Source of the DNA: Rivularia sp. MS3
GTDB lineage: Bacteria > Cyanobacteriota > Cyanobacteriia > Cyanobacteriales > Nostocaceae
DNA: 64,000 bases
Direction: 5' to 3'
NCBI GenBank assembly: GCA_019192545.1
Contig: JAHCMI010000018.1
Span: 1-64,000 of the forward strand
This document shows positions 1 to 9,108 of the stretch, piece by piece. The position numbers and the translations under genes are program-made. Below the pieces are notes generated by a model. It made no database searches. It was given only the letters and a program-made list of their open reading frames with translations, and was not told the origin of the DNA. How positions within the stretch are numbered: the stretch's first letter is position 1; the number at the start of each line of letters is the position of its first letter.

Positions 1-166
1 GCATTCTCAATATTTAAAACACCATAAATAATTAGTGCGCCTTTACCCAACCTACCACTACCACTTACATAATCTCGTTTAAAACCTTACATATTGATGT
101 TGGGTTGCGGCGCATTCTCAATATTTAAAACACCATAAATAATTAGTGCGCCTTTACCCAACCTAC
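1..166. repeat. 111-bp direct tandem repeat, about 1.5 copies visible
   Basis: The first 55 bases recur exactly at 112-166, giving a 111-bp period. The array may continue to the left beyond the window. No coding potential is seen. Probably an intergenic cyanobacterial repeat. Confidence 0.85.
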
Positions 167-184
167 GATTTAATTCTTGTATTA

Positions 185-309
185 GTAGGGTGTGTTGTTG
201 CGTAGCGCAACGCACCGTCAAACATAAAACAATAAAACGGTGCGTTAGGCGCGAAACAGATATATTTCGTCACAATCCAAATTGTTCGTCGCGCCATAAC
301 ACACCCTAC
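185..309. mobile_element. Small MITE-like inverted-repeat element
   Basis: The ends are perfect 12-bp inverted repeats: GTAGGGTGTGTT at 185-196 and AACACACCCTAC at 298-309. The interior holds further complementary pieces (CGCACCG and CGGTGCG). There is no ORF. Similar wording (GTGCGTTACGGC, CGTAACACACCCTAC) occurs near 33250-33315, 41910-41930 and 61665-61720, so it looks like a dispersed non-autonomous family. Confidence 0.6.
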
Positions 310-520
310 GAATAAACCCACGCAGGTGGGTTTTGCCTGTGTAGCCGCGATTTCAATCGCCAGGTGTTTTTCTAATTATTCCCAATCCCCCATCCCCAAT
401 TCCCCAAATTTTAAGATAAATGAAGTCCATACATCTAGGCGAAACTACCAATTGACTATTAAAATCTAGCAAAGTCGGAATATAAACCCGAACACAAACC
501 TTTAAATTACCTTCTGCGCT

Positions 521-1732
521 GTGAAATTGAAATTAAGCCGTTTGATTCCATTTCTTGATGATACTGTATCTAGTTGGGCATTAGAAGCCCGCTTGTTACG
601 TTGGTTAAGCTTGATTTGGCTGTTTATAGGTTTAGCCGTATTATTTTCGGCTTCTTACCCGGTTGCTGACGTTAAGCATGGTGATGGACTTTTCCTTTTC
701 AAACGTCAATTGATAACTGTATTTTTGGGCTTGATACTTTTCAATATCATTGTCAATTTACCGTTTCATAAAATAATTGGGGTATCCCATTGGCTGTTAA
801 TGCTGTTTTTAGGGTTGATTATTCTCACCTTAATTCCGGGTTTGGGTACTAGGGGGGTTTATGGTACCAGCCGTTGGCTAGCGATTGGAGGATTCCCGAT
901 TCAACCATCGGAATTTGTCAAACCTTTTTTAGTGTTGCAGAGCGCGCGAGTTTTTGGAAATTGGGACAGACTTAGTTGGGGAATTCGCATTGCTTGGCTG
1001 GGGGTTTTTGGTTTTGTGCTGTTGGGAATTCTCGCACAACCAAATTTAAGTACCACTGCACTTTGCGGAATGACTGTGTGGTTGATTGCTTTGGCAAGCG
1101 GTTTGCCTTACAAATATTTAGGAGGTAGCGCCGGTGCGGGAGTATTATTAGCGTTGATGAGCGTTACCGTGAATAAATACCAACGCTTGCGGATTACTTC
1201 TTTTATTAATCCTTGGGACGATCCTAGAGGTACAGATTACCAGTTAATTCAAAGTTTATTAGCGGTAGGCTCTGGTAATACTTGGGGTTCGGGATTTGGG
1301 CTTTCCCAACAAAAGCTTTCTTGGCTACCTATTGCAGATAGTGACTTTATTTTTGCAGTGTTTGCTGAAGAATTTGGTTTTGTTGGCAGCGTCACGCTAT
1401 TGGTAATGTTAGCCGTATTTGCAACTTTGGGATTTATAGTAGCTCTGAAAGCAAAAAGTGTTATATACAGGTTGTCGGCAATTGGAATTACTACTTTACT
1501 CACCGGACAATCTTTTATAAATATAGGTGTTGCCAGTGGAGTTTTACCAACAACTGGTTTACCTTTACCTTTCTTTAGTTACGGCGGAAGTTCGATAATT
1601 GCTACATTGATTGCCACAGCTTTATTAATTCGAGTTGCTAGGGAAAGTAACGAAGCTGAAGTAGTTCCCATCCGCAGACAGCCGCCAAAACCCAGACGCG
1701 AACGACGGTTTTTACATAGAAATAAATTTTAA
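521..1732 (+). CDS. ftsW: FtsW/RodA/SpoVE-family cell-division protein
   Basis: A SEDS-family polytopic membrane protein, expected to polymerise glycan strands from lipid II at the septum or lateral wall. The 403-residue protein has about ten hydrophobic segments. It contains the family-typical stretches GTSRWLAIGGFPIQPSEFVK and, near the C-terminus, TGLPLPFFSYGGSS, diagnostic of FtsW/RodA. The start is a GTG codon at 521. The last about 20 residues are basic and proline/arginine-rich, as expected of a cytoplasmic tail. A strong hairpin terminator follows, so it appears monocistronic. FtsW rather than RodA is inferred from overall similarity to cyanobacterial FtsW; the family call is certain, the symbol less so. 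Confidence 0.9.
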   Translation: MKLKLSRLIPFLDDTVSSWALEARLLRWLSLIWLFIGLAVLFSASYPVADVKHGDGLFLFKRQLITVFLGLILFNIIVNLPFHKIIGVSHWLLMLFLGLIILTLIPGLGTRGVYGTSRWLAIGGFPIQPSEFVKPFLVLQSARVFGNWDRLSWGIRIAWLGVFGFVLLGILAQPNLSTTALCGMTVWLIALASGLPYKYLGGSAGAGVLLALMSVTVNKYQRLRITSFINPWDDPRGTDYQLIQSLLAVGSGNTWGSGFGLSQQKLSWLPIADSDFIFAVFAEEFGFVGSVTLLVMLAVFATLGFIVALKAKSVIYRLSAIGITTLLTGQSFINIGVASGVLPTTGLPLPFFSYGGSSIIATLIATALLIRVARESNEAEVVPIRRQPPKPRRERRFLHRNKF

Positions 1733-1859
1733 TTTAATACTTTATTTTCTAAAACAAGCAAATATATATTAAATTTGCTTGAATTATTTTGAACAATATT
1801 AGTAGAGTAAGCTGTAAGTAGACTCATATTAAATTCAGTTTACCAACCGTTTTTTATAT

Positions 1860-1883
1860 AGCCCGCATCAGCGGGCTTTATTT
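1860..1883 (+). terminator. Rho-independent terminator after ftsW
   Basis: A perfect 7-bp stem (AGCCCGC / GCGGGCT) with a 4-nt loop is followed by TTATTT. It lies about 125 bases after the ftsW stop. Confidence 0.75.
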
Positions 1884-2051
1884 ATGATTGAAAGTGTTCA
1901 GAGGTTAAACGGAAAAGTCGTAATTAAAACCTGCAAACTTTCATTTTCACTAAATTTTCTCTGAATTTGCTCGAAAGAGGAGATAAAAACTATACTTGTT
2001 CGGCATCTTCTTAATATTTAAGATTTTACCTTTAATATTTTGGATTATTTA

Positions 2052-2130
2052 TATAGCAATCCTATACGAGTTGCGAAAAAGATAGGTGCCAAAAACCCGG
2101 TTTTTTCAAAAAAGCGGGTTTATTAAATCT
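2052..2130. repeat. Dispersed TAGCAATCCTATA-type repeat, copy 1
   Basis: The first 40 or so bases match, with few substitutions, the left part of the element at 17696-17800. Both contain TAGCAATCCTATA followed by AAAGATAGGTG and a CCCGGTTTTTT / AAGCGGG hairpin. This copy lacks the clear right-hand inverted end. The rest of the 1733-2225 gap holds the ftsW terminator and heptamer-like repeats ending right at the next start codon. Confidence 0.5.
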
Positions 2131-2225
2131 CAGTGCAAAATTATACGCGAACATAAGCTTATCTTTTTAATCATTCCAATACCACAAAAACACTGATAAC
2201 TGTTCACTGCTTACTGCTCACTGTT

Positions 2226-3098
2226 ATGTCTTGGTTTCTCTTCGCAATTTCTACAGCTTTCTTAGAATCAGTCAGGGATATTTTCAATAAAAAGACGGTT
2301 TCTGTAATTGATGAATACATTTTAGTTTTTTCTTTTAATCTATTAACCGCAATATTTGCTTTTCCCCTATTATTTTTTAACGATATTCCAACTTTCGGCA
2401 ATCACTTTTTGTATGCTTTAATTGCCATCGGAATTTTCAATACCATTGCATTTTTGCTTTTTTTCAAAGCCATCAAAGCATCAGATTTATCAATAGTAGC
2501 TCCCATCACAACATTAAGTCCGATATTACTTTTAATTACCTCTCCGTTTTTGGTTGGTGAATTTCCCAACGCTATCGGTATTTTGGGAATATTTATCATT
2601 GTAATCGGCGCTTATGTCTTAAAATTTCAAGATAAAACCGGCGGATATTTAGCTCCTTTTAAATCATTATTTAAAGAAACCGGTTCCAGATTGATGTTTG
2701 GGGTAGTATTAGTATGGAGTATTACCGCTAATGTTGATAAAATCGGCGTACAGAATTCCTCTCCAATTATCTGGACAATTACCGCTCATTTGAGCGTCGC
2801 TGTTTTTATCTTACCTATAGTAATTTTGAAATCAAAACCAAACATTCAAAATCTCAAATCTAATTTCAGAAACATAATTTTAATTGGTTTTATAAATACC
2901 TTGGCAATATTATGTCAAATGAGTGCGTTGCAGCTTGCTCTCGTATCTTTTGTAATTGCAGTCAAACGTACCAGTGCTTTATTTAATGTTTTATGGGGTT
3001 GGTTGATTTTTAAAGAGCAAGGTATTAAAGAAAGAATTGCCGGTTCAGTTATTATGATTTTGGGAGTTATGGTAATAACTTTGTCGAAGATGGTTTAG
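2226..3098 (+). CDS. EamA/DMT-family permease
   Basis: A 290-residue membrane protein with about ten hydrophobic helices in two repeated halves, matching the drug/metabolite transporter (EamA) fold. Family-like sequences are PITTLSPILLLITSP in the first half and KRTSALFNVLWGWLIFKEQG near the end of the second. The substrate cannot be told; family members export metabolites, amino acids or drugs. It is not obviously in an operon, since it has its own upstream repeat region and about 180 bases separate it from ccdA. No Shine-Dalgarno is visible: ACTG-type repeats run into the ATG. Codon use is AT-rich like its neighbours. Confidence 0.85.
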   Translation: MSWFLFAISTAFLESVRDIFNKKTVSVIDEYILVFSFNLLTAIFAFPLLFFNDIPTFGNHFLYALIAIGIFNTIAFLLFFKAIKASDLSIVAPITTLSPILLLITSPFLVGEFPNAIGILGIFIIVIGAYVLKFQDKTGGYLAPFKSLFKETGSRLMFGVVLVWSITANVDKIGVQNSSPIIWTITAHLSVAVFILPIVILKSKPNIQNLKSNFRNIILIGFINTLAILCQMSALQLALVSFVIAVKRTSALFNVLWGWLIFKEQGIKERIAGSVIMILGVMVITLSKMV

Positions 3099-3230
3099 CC
3101 GAAACCTCACCCCTTCCCCTTTCCTTGTAAAACGAGAGGGGTTAATCTCTCGTTACAAGGCTCTGTCTCCGCTACAATATGAAGGCAGCAGTACCCCTTA
3201 GACATTGATTCCTACTCAGAGAGTGGGAAG

Positions 3231-3276
3231 CTGATAACTGTTCACTGATAACTGATAACTGATAACTGTTAACTGT
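3231..3276. repeat. Short tandem repeats abutting the ccdA start
   Basis: Degenerate units of the type TGATAACTG / TTAACTG run directly up to the ATG at 3277. This is the STRR class typical of filamentous cyanobacteria. Confidence 0.7.
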
Positions 3277-4005
3277 ATGGAAACCCTGCAAACTCAACTT
3301 TATCAACTCGAACAATTCGCGAATTCGCTTGTTTCTAACCAATTAACTCACCTCAGTTTACTCAGCATCGGCATTATTTTCCTAGCTGGTTTGCTTACCA
3401 GTCTTACTCCTTGTATGCTTTCGATGCTGCCCATCACTATTGGTTATATCGGCGGTTATGAAGCGAAAAGCCGCGTGCAAGCAGCCGCACAATCGACTTG
3501 GTTTGCTTTTGGTTTGGCAACTACTCTTGCAGGGCTGGGAATTATAGCAGCAACGGTCGGAAAAGTCTACGGTCAAATTGGTATTGGTTTACCGATTGTT
3601 GTCAGCGTCATTGCTATTTTAATGGGATTAAATCTACTTGAAGCTTTACCTTTGCAGCTTCCTGATTGGGGTGGTACCGATTGGATTTCTCAAGAATTAC
3701 CCCAAGGTGTGCGAGCATACTGTATCGGATTAAGTTTCGGTTTGGTGGCTTCTCCTTGCAGCACTCCGGTTTTAGCAAGTTTATTGGGATGGGTTGCTAG
3801 CACAAAAGATTTAATTTTAGGTGCTGCTTTGCTGCTTTCCTACACGGCAGGTTATGTAACACCATTGATTTTAGCCGGTACTTTTACCGCTTCAATAAAA
3901 AAAATCATCGAAATACGGCGTTTTTCTGGTTGGATTAATCCCGTTAGCGGTGCATTATTAGTCGGATTCGGCGTATTTTCCCTAATTTCTCGCATCCCCT
4001 TTTAA
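3277..4005 (+). CDS. ccdA: Cytochrome c biogenesis protein CcdA
   Basis: A thiol-disulfide transporter of the System II (Ccs) pathway. It carries reducing power across the thylakoid or plasma membrane to keep apocytochrome c haem-binding cysteines reduced. The 242-residue protein has six hydrophobic segments. The two redox cysteines sit in matching positions of the two halves, in SLTPCMLSMLPI and VASPCSTPVLAS. It lies 55 bases upstream of ccs1 on the same strand, the usual pathway partner, so the pair is likely co-transcribed. No SD is evident because tandem repeats fill the leader. Confidence 0.93.
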   Translation: METLQTQLYQLEQFANSLVSNQLTHLSLLSIGIIFLAGLLTSLTPCMLSMLPITIGYIGGYEAKSRVQAAAQSTWFAFGLATTLAGLGIIAATVGKVYGQIGIGLPIVVSVIAILMGLNLLEALPLQLPDWGGTDWISQELPQGVRAYCIGLSFGLVASPCSTPVLASLLGWVASTKDLILGAALLLSYTAGYVTPLILAGTFTASIKKIIEIRRFSGWINPVSGALLVGFGVFSLISRIPF

Positions 4006-4060
4006 TAATTCCTAATTGATAACTCTTAACTCCTAACTCCTAACTTCTAACTAAAATAAA

Positions 4061-5464
4061 ATGACTTTAGAAGAATCCTCAAAAAAATCACCCTTAGCAG
4101 CATTATCAAGCTTCATCCGCAAGGAATTTCTACCAATACTCACAGACTTACGATTAGCGATAATTCTATTGTTAGCGATCGCTGCGTTTAGTATTGCGGG
4201 TACAGTCATCGAGCAAGGGCAGTCAATTGCTTTCTACCAAGCAAATTATCCCGAGAATCCGGCTTTATTTGGTTTTCTCACCTGGAAAGTGGTGATAATT
4301 CTTGGTTTAGACCATGTTTATCGGACTTGGTGGTTTTTATCTCTACTTATATTCTTCGGAGCTAGTTTAACGGCTTGTACTTTCACCCGTCAGCTTCCAG
4401 CATTAAAAGCAGCACGTCGCTGGAAGTTTTTCGATAAACCCCGGAGATTTCAAAAGTTAGCGTTGAGTGCCGAATTCGATGTTGACAAAGACAATTTTAC
4501 GTCTATTAAAAACCTTACCGAAATTCTGCAACAGCGCCGCTACAAAGTTTTTCAGGAAGACGATGATAAACTCTATGCTCGCAAGGGAATTATCGGTAAA
4601 ATTGGCCCAATTATAGTCCACATCGGTATTGTAGTTATTTTACTCGGTTCAATTCTAGGAGCAATGACGGGTTTTATGGCTCAGGAAATGGTTGCTAGTG
4701 GCGATACTTTCCAAGTTAAAAATATCATAGATGCCGGACCTTGGGCGATGTCGCAAGTTCCTAAAGATTGGGCAGTAAAAGTAAATCGCTTCTGGATTGA
4801 TTACACATCTACCGGAGATATTGACCAATTTTACTCGGATATGTCGGTAATAGATAAGGAAGGCAAAGAAGTAGATAAAGACACTATTTACGTCAACCAT
4901 CCTTTACGACACAAAGGAGTTACCCTTTATCAAACTGATTGGGGAATTGCAGCAGTAAAAGTAAAAGTCAACAGAAGTCCGATTTTTGAACTGCCGATGG
5001 CACAACTTGATACCGGCGGCAAAGGGCGGCTCTGGGGTACTTGGATTCCTACCAAGCCAGATTTGAGCGAAGGCGTTTCTTTATTGGCTAAAGATTTACA
5101 GGGAACCGTATTAATTTACGATCCTAAAGGTAAGCTAGTAAATACCGTCCGCGAAGGAATGACTACAGAAGTTAACGGCGTTACTTTAAAGGTTTTAGAA
5201 GTAGTTGGTTCTACTGGCTTACAAATAAAAGCAGACCCAGGTATACCAGTAGTTTACGCTGGATTTGCTTTGTTAATGTTGGGAGTAGTCATGAGTTATT
5301 TTTCTCACTCTCAGGTATGGGTATTGCAGGAAGCAGATAACTTATATGTTGGCGGTAAAACCAATCGCGCTCAAGTTGCTTTTGAAGGAGAAATGGTAGA
5401 GATTTTTGAGCAAATATCTCAATCTAAAGGTGAATCTACCAAGCCTTTAGTTTCGAGTGTTTAA
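4061..5464 (+). CDS. ccs1: Cytochrome c biogenesis protein Ccs1/ResB
   Basis: The large membrane component of System II cytochrome c maturation, which with CcsA delivers and ligates haem to apocytochromes on the lumenal side. The 467-residue protein has three N-terminal transmembrane helices (about residues 30-50, 85-115, 180-210), a long soluble domain (about 215-395) and a last helix (about 400-425). The ResB-type sequence [11 protein letters not shown]-like ([20 protein letters not shown] region) is present. It sits just after ccdA. CcsA is not in this window. The spacer 4012-4054 is made of TAACTCC-type heptamers. Confidence 0.92.
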   Translation: MTLEESSKKSPLAALSSFIRKEFLPILTDLRLAIILLLAIAAFSIAGTVIEQGQSIAFYQANYPENPALFGFLTWKVVIILGLDHVYRTWWFLSLLIFFGASLTACTFTRQLPALKAARRWKFFDKPRRFQKLALSAEFDVDKDNFTSIKNLTEILQQRRYKVFQEDDDKLYARKGIIGKIGPIIVHIGIVVILLGSILGAMTGFMAQEMVASGDTFQVKNIIDAGPWAMSQVPKDWAVKVNRFWIDYTSTGDIDQFYSDMSVIDKEGKEVDKDTIYVNHPLRHKGVTLYQTDWGIAAVKVKVNRSPIFELPMAQLDTGGKGRLWGTWIPTKPDLSEGVSLLAKDLQGTVLIYDPKGKLVNTVREGMTTEVNGVTLKVLEVVGSTGLQIKADPGIPVVYAGFALLMLGVVMSYFSHSQVWVLQEADNLYVGGKTNRAQVAFEGEMVEIFEQISQSKGESTKPLVSSV

Positions 5465-5483
5465 GTTGGGGATTGGGGATGGG

Positions 5484-5518
5484 AGAGTTAGGAGTTAGGA
5501 GTTAGGAGTTAGGAGTTA
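5484..5518. repeat. Heptameric STRR array (GTTAGGA)n
   Basis: About five near-perfect GTTAGGA/GAGTTAG units follow the ccs1 stop. The mirror-image heptamer (TAACTCC) occurs before ccs1 at 4012-4054. Confidence 0.85.
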
Positions 5519-5564
5519 TTTTTTCTCTCCACATTTCTTCAATTATTCCCCTTTCTCATCTACT

Positions 5565-6323
5565 ATGCAGGATTTAAATATTGGATTTTTGATTGCGAAT
5601 CAATCAATTATAAAATCAAAAGGTAGAGAATTTTTCTACTTATTACGCACTCATCTACCAGCTTTTACTCCTTTTCGCTATGGAGCTTGGGAACCCTTAA
5701 ATAATGACTTTAACTTTGATAATATTGAAGAGCCTCTGCAATGCTGGAATCACGAATATTTTGTTTGGAAAAATAAGCGTCATGCTTGTGAAGGAATTGC
5801 TTCAATGGAAAATAAATTCATCCATTCAAGTATTGATATCATTGGAAAGTCAAAATTAGTCGATTGTAATCAAGTCGTTAGTTTCTTTTTAAAGACTGCT
5901 GAATTATTCAAACCCGACTTTGCCTATATTCACTTATTCTCGGATGAGGAACTAAATACAATTACTGAAGGAATTAATACAACTTTCTACGATATGTCAA
6001 TGCCCTTTCGGACTGGTATATCTACATATGAGTTACAAAAGTATATACCTAATTTGTGTTGGGGAACTATTTTTGGTTCTCCATATATCAAACTTTTTAC
6101 TAGAGAGCATATTTTGTCTTCTCCAGCTTCAAAATTTCAACAACTATCTGAAAATGCAATATATATTCAGCTAAGTGAAAACCTTACAGACTTGAAGTCA
6201 AATTATCAAAGCGTGAATGTAAGCCGTAAGAAAGTTAAACAACACCTAAATAATAATGCTTTTCTCGATTTTGAATTAGGTATCAAGCATCAATACAATA
6301 CTCCTGAGTTTTATTTTGTCTAG
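5565..6323 (+). CDS. Hypothetical protein, possibly immunity-protein-like (Imm52-type)
   Basis: A 252-residue soluble protein with no signal peptide or membrane segment. I do not recognise it with certainty. The early FTPFRYGAWEPLN stretch and the central WGTIFGSPYIKLFTREHILSSPA stretch resemble bacterial proteins annotated as polymorphic-toxin immunity proteins (Imm52 and relatives). That resemblance is from memory and weak. No toxin gene lies next to it, so it could be an orphan immunity gene or an unrelated conserved protein. It is flanked by ccs1 and by queF on the opposite strand. Its AT-rich, Asn/Lys/Phe-rich composition is slightly unlike the neighbours and fits an acquired gene. Confidence 0.55.
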   Translation: MQDLNIGFLIANQSIIKSKGREFFYLLRTHLPAFTPFRYGAWEPLNNDFNFDNIEEPLQCWNHEYFVWKNKRHACEGIASMENKFIHSSIDIIGKSKLVDCNQVVSFFLKTAELFKPDFAYIHLFSDEELNTITEGINTTFYDMSMPFRTGISTYELQKYIPNLCWGTIFGSPYIKLFTREHILSSPASKFQQLSENAIYIQLSENLTDLKSNYQSVNVSRKKVKQHLNNNAFLDFELGIKHQYNTPEFYFV

Positions 6324-6504
6324 GAATATTTTGGTTAGTACCTTAATGACTTAAAATTTAAATTTACTGTTGTACCGAATTATCGAAACACATGAAATAA
6401 GAGAAGACGTTGCATTGCAGCGCCTCTACATTGTTAATTTGTATGTATCGTAGTTAGATTATTATTTCTTAACTACGCCCAATCCCCAATCCCCAATCCC
6501 CGAT

Positions 6505-6891
6505 TTATTTTGTATGACTAACTTCCACAACCGTATGTACATTACCTCGTGGCGTAAAATCAGCTTTGACGTTAATTTCTAAAGGGTCGCAGGCTGCAAC
6601 AATATCATCTAAAATTTGATTGGCTGACTCTTCGTGAGAAATATATCTATCCCTGTAACTATTGATATAAAGCTTGATTGCTTTTAATTCCACAACCTTT
6701 TCGTCAGGGACATAATTTACATAAATAGTCGCAAAATCCGGATACCCAGAAAACGGGCATTTACAGGTAAATTCCGGCAAAGTAATGCTGATATTGTATC
6801 TTCTGCCAACGCGGGGATTGGGAAAAGTAATTAACTTTCCTTCCGAAATCTCGCGCTCGCCATACTTTACTTCAATATCTGTCTGTGTCAT
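6505..6891 (-). CDS. queF: NADPH-dependent 7-cyano-7-deazaguanine reductase QueF
   Basis: Reduces the nitrile of preQ0 to the amine preQ1 in queuosine tRNA-modification synthesis, in the cytoplasm. At 128 residues it is the short (type I, YkvM-like) form. The catalytic region is TCKCPFSGYPDFATIYVNYVPDEK, containing the nucleophilic cysteine of CPFSGYPDF and the nearby aspartate. The stretch ELKAIKLYINSYRDRYISHE carries the QueF E(S/L)K and YRxxxxSHE signature residues. It is monocistronic on the minus strand. No preQ1 riboswitch is recognisable in the short upstream region, which is filled with tandem repeats. Confidence 0.95.
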   Translation of the reverse strand: MTQTDIEVKYGEREISEGKLITFPNPRVGRRYNISITLPEFTCKCPFSGYPDFATIYVNYVPDEKVVELKAIKLYINSYRDRYISHEESANQILDDIVAACDPLEINVKADFTPRGNVHTVVEVSHTK

Positions 6892-6919
6892 TTATATTTA
6901 AAAATAATTAATAATTTTA

Positions 6920-7053
6920 GTAGGGAATAGGGAATAGGGAATAGGAAGATAATCTCAAATATAAAATTAAACAACTATTACTGTTAACTGTTAACTGCTC
7001 GCTGTTAACTGTTAACTGTTCACTGTTGAGTGTTAACTCCTAACTCCTAACTC
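6920..7053. repeat. Mixed STRR block
   Basis: Contains three GGGAATA units (6920-6945) and then a long run of TTAACTG / CACTGTT / TAACTCC heptamers reaching the stop codon of the next gene. No coding signal. Confidence 0.75.
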
Positions 7054-7461
7054 CTAACTTATTGATTCCCCTTCCCAATCGGGGCAGCTTTGATCTTCAT
7101 ACCCGCTTGGATGCATACCGCAAACTAGTAAATTACCGTTGTAAACTTGTCCGTGATAATTACGGCAACCCATACAGGCAGGATTTTGCTCTGCTGTGGG
7201 TTCAACGGGATAAGGCAAATGACTGCTCAAGTCATCACCTAAAACATCTTCAAAATCCCAATATACTTCTAAAAATGGTTCTGCTAAATCCTGCAAATAC
7301 TGATCTACTTCAGAAAGTAGCGAAGTTTGAACTTGTTCGCTAAGTTCTTCAGTCATTTCAATAAAAGTATCTACTACTTCAGTCATTCCCGTAAAGAAGC
7401 GTTCTACTTCATCCGATACCGACTTTACTATGTCCGAAAAATCTTTCTGCCACTCATCCAT
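7054..7461 (-). CDS. Conserved cyanobacterial protein with C-terminal Cys/His cluster
   Basis: 135 residues. The first about 90 are acidic and helical. The last about 40 contain ACMGCRNYHGQ followed by CGMHP and CPDWE, giving four cysteines and two histidines that could bind a metal or iron-sulfur centre. I know this architecture only as an uncharacterised cyanobacterial family, so no function is assigned. The stop lies inside a heptamer repeat block. An antisense reading frame at 7062-7343 is considered a shadow. Confidence 0.8.
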   Translation of the reverse strand: MDEWQKDFSDIVKSVSDEVERFFTGMTEVVDTFIEMTEELSEQVQTSLLSEVDQYLQDLAEPFLEVYWDFEDVLGDDLSSHLPYPVEPTAEQNPACMGCRNYHGQVYNGNLLVCGMHPSGYEDQSCPDWEGESIS

Positions 7462-7725
7462 AAAAAATAGTCCTCACTCTCTTTAATAATAGGACATTTA
7501 TTAAAACGCTTCTAACACGTTTTTAGGAGGGTGGCAATTAACAAATATAATCGTTTAGCACTCAAAAATAATTCATCAAAATTCTTCATGCTGTAACGGT
7601 CTAAAATACTAAAAGTTCACCCCAAGGGATATTCTATAATAATAATCCTGGAATGTCCGTTAATGATTTCCAGGCAATTACTAGCTTTTGGCTTAATAAT
7701 ACCCTAATTTTTACTAATATTTAAT

Positions 7726-8109
7726 TTACTGGTCGCGCTGTAAACGACGCAATTCCTCTTGCATCCGCTTAACTTGATCGCGCAACTTATCAACGTCTTG
7801 AACCTCTGATGATTCTTTTTCGCTGGGTTCTTCGTCATCGCCTAAAATTTCAATGCGACGGGGTTCAGCCCGAGTTGTGCTTTCCTTGCTTCCATCACTC
7901 GCAGATGACTGAGCTTGTTTCATCATATCCTCTACAAACTTCCGGGCTTCTTCGGCATTCATTTCGCCCTTCGCAACCATTTCATCTGCTAGTTTTTGGG
8001 CTTGCGATCGCAATTCGGCTAAAGTTCCACCTGCTTTTTCGCTAGCGTAAGAAGCTAACCCAACACCAAGGTAAAAAGCTTTTTTAGCAATATCTCCGAA
8101 ACCAGGCAT
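7726..8109 (-). CDS. Phasin-like coiled-coil protein
   Basis: A 127-residue soluble protein. The N-terminal part (FGDIAKKAFYLGVGLASYASEKAG) is amphipathic. It is followed by a helix with AEEARKFVEDMMKQ, as in proteins annotated as polyhydroxyalkanoate-synthesis-regulator phasin family. The end (about 100-127) is a heptad-patterned coiled coil, VDKLRDQVKRMQEELRRLQ, linked by an acidic Ser/Glu-rich spacer. No pha genes are visible here, so a PHA role is not supported by context. The gene is transcribed just downstream of the SRP RNA gene on the same strand. Confidence 0.75.
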   Translation of the reverse strand: MPGFGDIAKKAFYLGVGLASYASEKAGGTLAELRSQAQKLADEMVAKGEMNAEEARKFVEDMMKQAQSSASDGSKESTTRAEPRRIEILGDDEEPSEKESSEVQDVDKLRDQVKRMQEELRRLQRDQ

Positions 8110-8133
8110 TATACAGCAATACTCTATAAAAAT

Positions 8134-8232
8134 AGGGCGACCCGGAGTCTACGCCTACTGCAAGCATCCCGTATTGCTGCTACCGTCAGGTCCTGACAAG
8201 GTTTGGGCGTTGCAGTTGCATAGGTCCAGGTC
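8134..8232 (-). ncRNA. ffs: Bacterial small signal recognition particle RNA (4.5S-type)
   Basis: On the minus strand the core reads GTCAGGACCTGACGGTAGCAGC, the conserved apical domain IV that binds Ffh. The 5' end (GACCTGGACC) pairs with the 3' end (CCGGGTC), closing one long hairpin of about 97-99 nt, the usual size in cyanobacteria. Ends are estimated from the terminal pairing. It functions with Ffh in co-translational membrane targeting. Confidence 0.9.
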
Positions 8233-8289
8233 TAGAAATAATATAGCACTAATTTGTGCAAATGTGGAATAGGCTGCATGTAATTTTAT

Positions 8290-8556
8290 TTATTCGACTA
8301 TAAGCCGCCATTCGTATAGCTTATAGTCAACGCAATTATTTTCAATCAATGGATCGCGAGCAACAATTGCTTGGGCTTCATCCATTGAAGCCGCCTTAAA
8401 CAGTAGCATTCCGCCGCCATACTGCGCCCAATAACCAGTTTTTGCTTCGTGTCCTTTATTTTTCAAGTCTTCTACATAAGCTTTGTGAGCGGGGACGTAT
8501 TTATCGAAGGTGGATTTATCGACTTTACCTGTTTCTATTTTCACAAACCACGGCAT
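8290..8556 (-). CDS. YciI-family protein
   Basis: An 88-residue compact alpha/beta protein of the dimeric ferredoxin-like YciI superfamily, with the typical opening MPWFVKIE, then PAHKAYVEDLKNKGH, GGGMLLFKA and a closing DPLIENNCVDYKLYEW. Family members are small dimers with a conserved His/Asp pocket and mostly unknown or minor catalytic roles; the substrate is not predictable here. It lies just upstream of the SRP RNA on the same strand. Confidence 0.88.
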   Translation of the reverse strand: MPWFVKIETGKVDKSTFDKYVPAHKAYVEDLKNKGHEAKTGYWAQYGGGMLLFKAASMDEAQAIVARDPLIENNCVDYKLYEWRLIVE

Positions 8557-8718
8557 TTGATTCTATTTCCTTGAAAATATGATGGGCTATTTGTGCTTAT
8601 TCATAAACTGTAAAATAAAGTTGTACTTCGTCACATAAGTCATCAGAGGTAATACCAGTTTTGATTTTATTTAATAAGATTAATCCTCTGAACCTTCTTC
8701 CTTTGCGCCCTCAGCGCC

Positions 8719-8850
8719 CTAGTACTCGTTTTCATTAAAATTGACGGGTGAAGGCAAGCAGGGGGAGAGGGGGAGAGTGGGGGAGTGGGGGAAGAAAATA
8801 ATAAAACCCTCTTTTATAAACCCCTCGAAATTAATGAAATGAACTACTAG
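8719..8850. mobile_element. G-rich MITE-like element (family D), copy 1
   Basis: The ends are imperfect inverted repeats starting CTAGTACTCGTTTTCATT and ending in the mirror AATGAAATGAACTACTAG. Inside, 8761-8791 is four runs of exactly five G separated by AGA, AGAGT and AGT. No ORF. Related copies lie near 41995-42126, 45756-46007 and 52101-52190. The remainder of the gap (8557-9108) holds GCAGGGA tandem units near 8930-8955 and nothing recognised otherwise. Confidence 0.65.
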
Positions 8851-9108
8851 AAGGGTTTTTTTTAAGAGAGTTTATAACCCCTCATAGCTTATAAATAGGG
8901 TTTGTTGAAAAAGTTTTCTTTGACAAGGGCAGGGAGCAGGGAGCAGGGAGCAGGGAGAAAAAAGTTTAATGGGAACTCTGTGACACTTCGAGTTACTTTG
9001 AAAGTAGTAATAATGTTTTTAGTGTCACGTACCAGCCGAGATTTGTGACAATTGCGACCATTCCTGTTGATAAGGAAACGAATTACCATTAAGCAAAAAC
9101 AGAATTTA

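Noticed and set aside
7062-7343. 93-codon plus-strand frame
   Set aside because: Antisense to the conserved Cys/His protein; shadow ORF.
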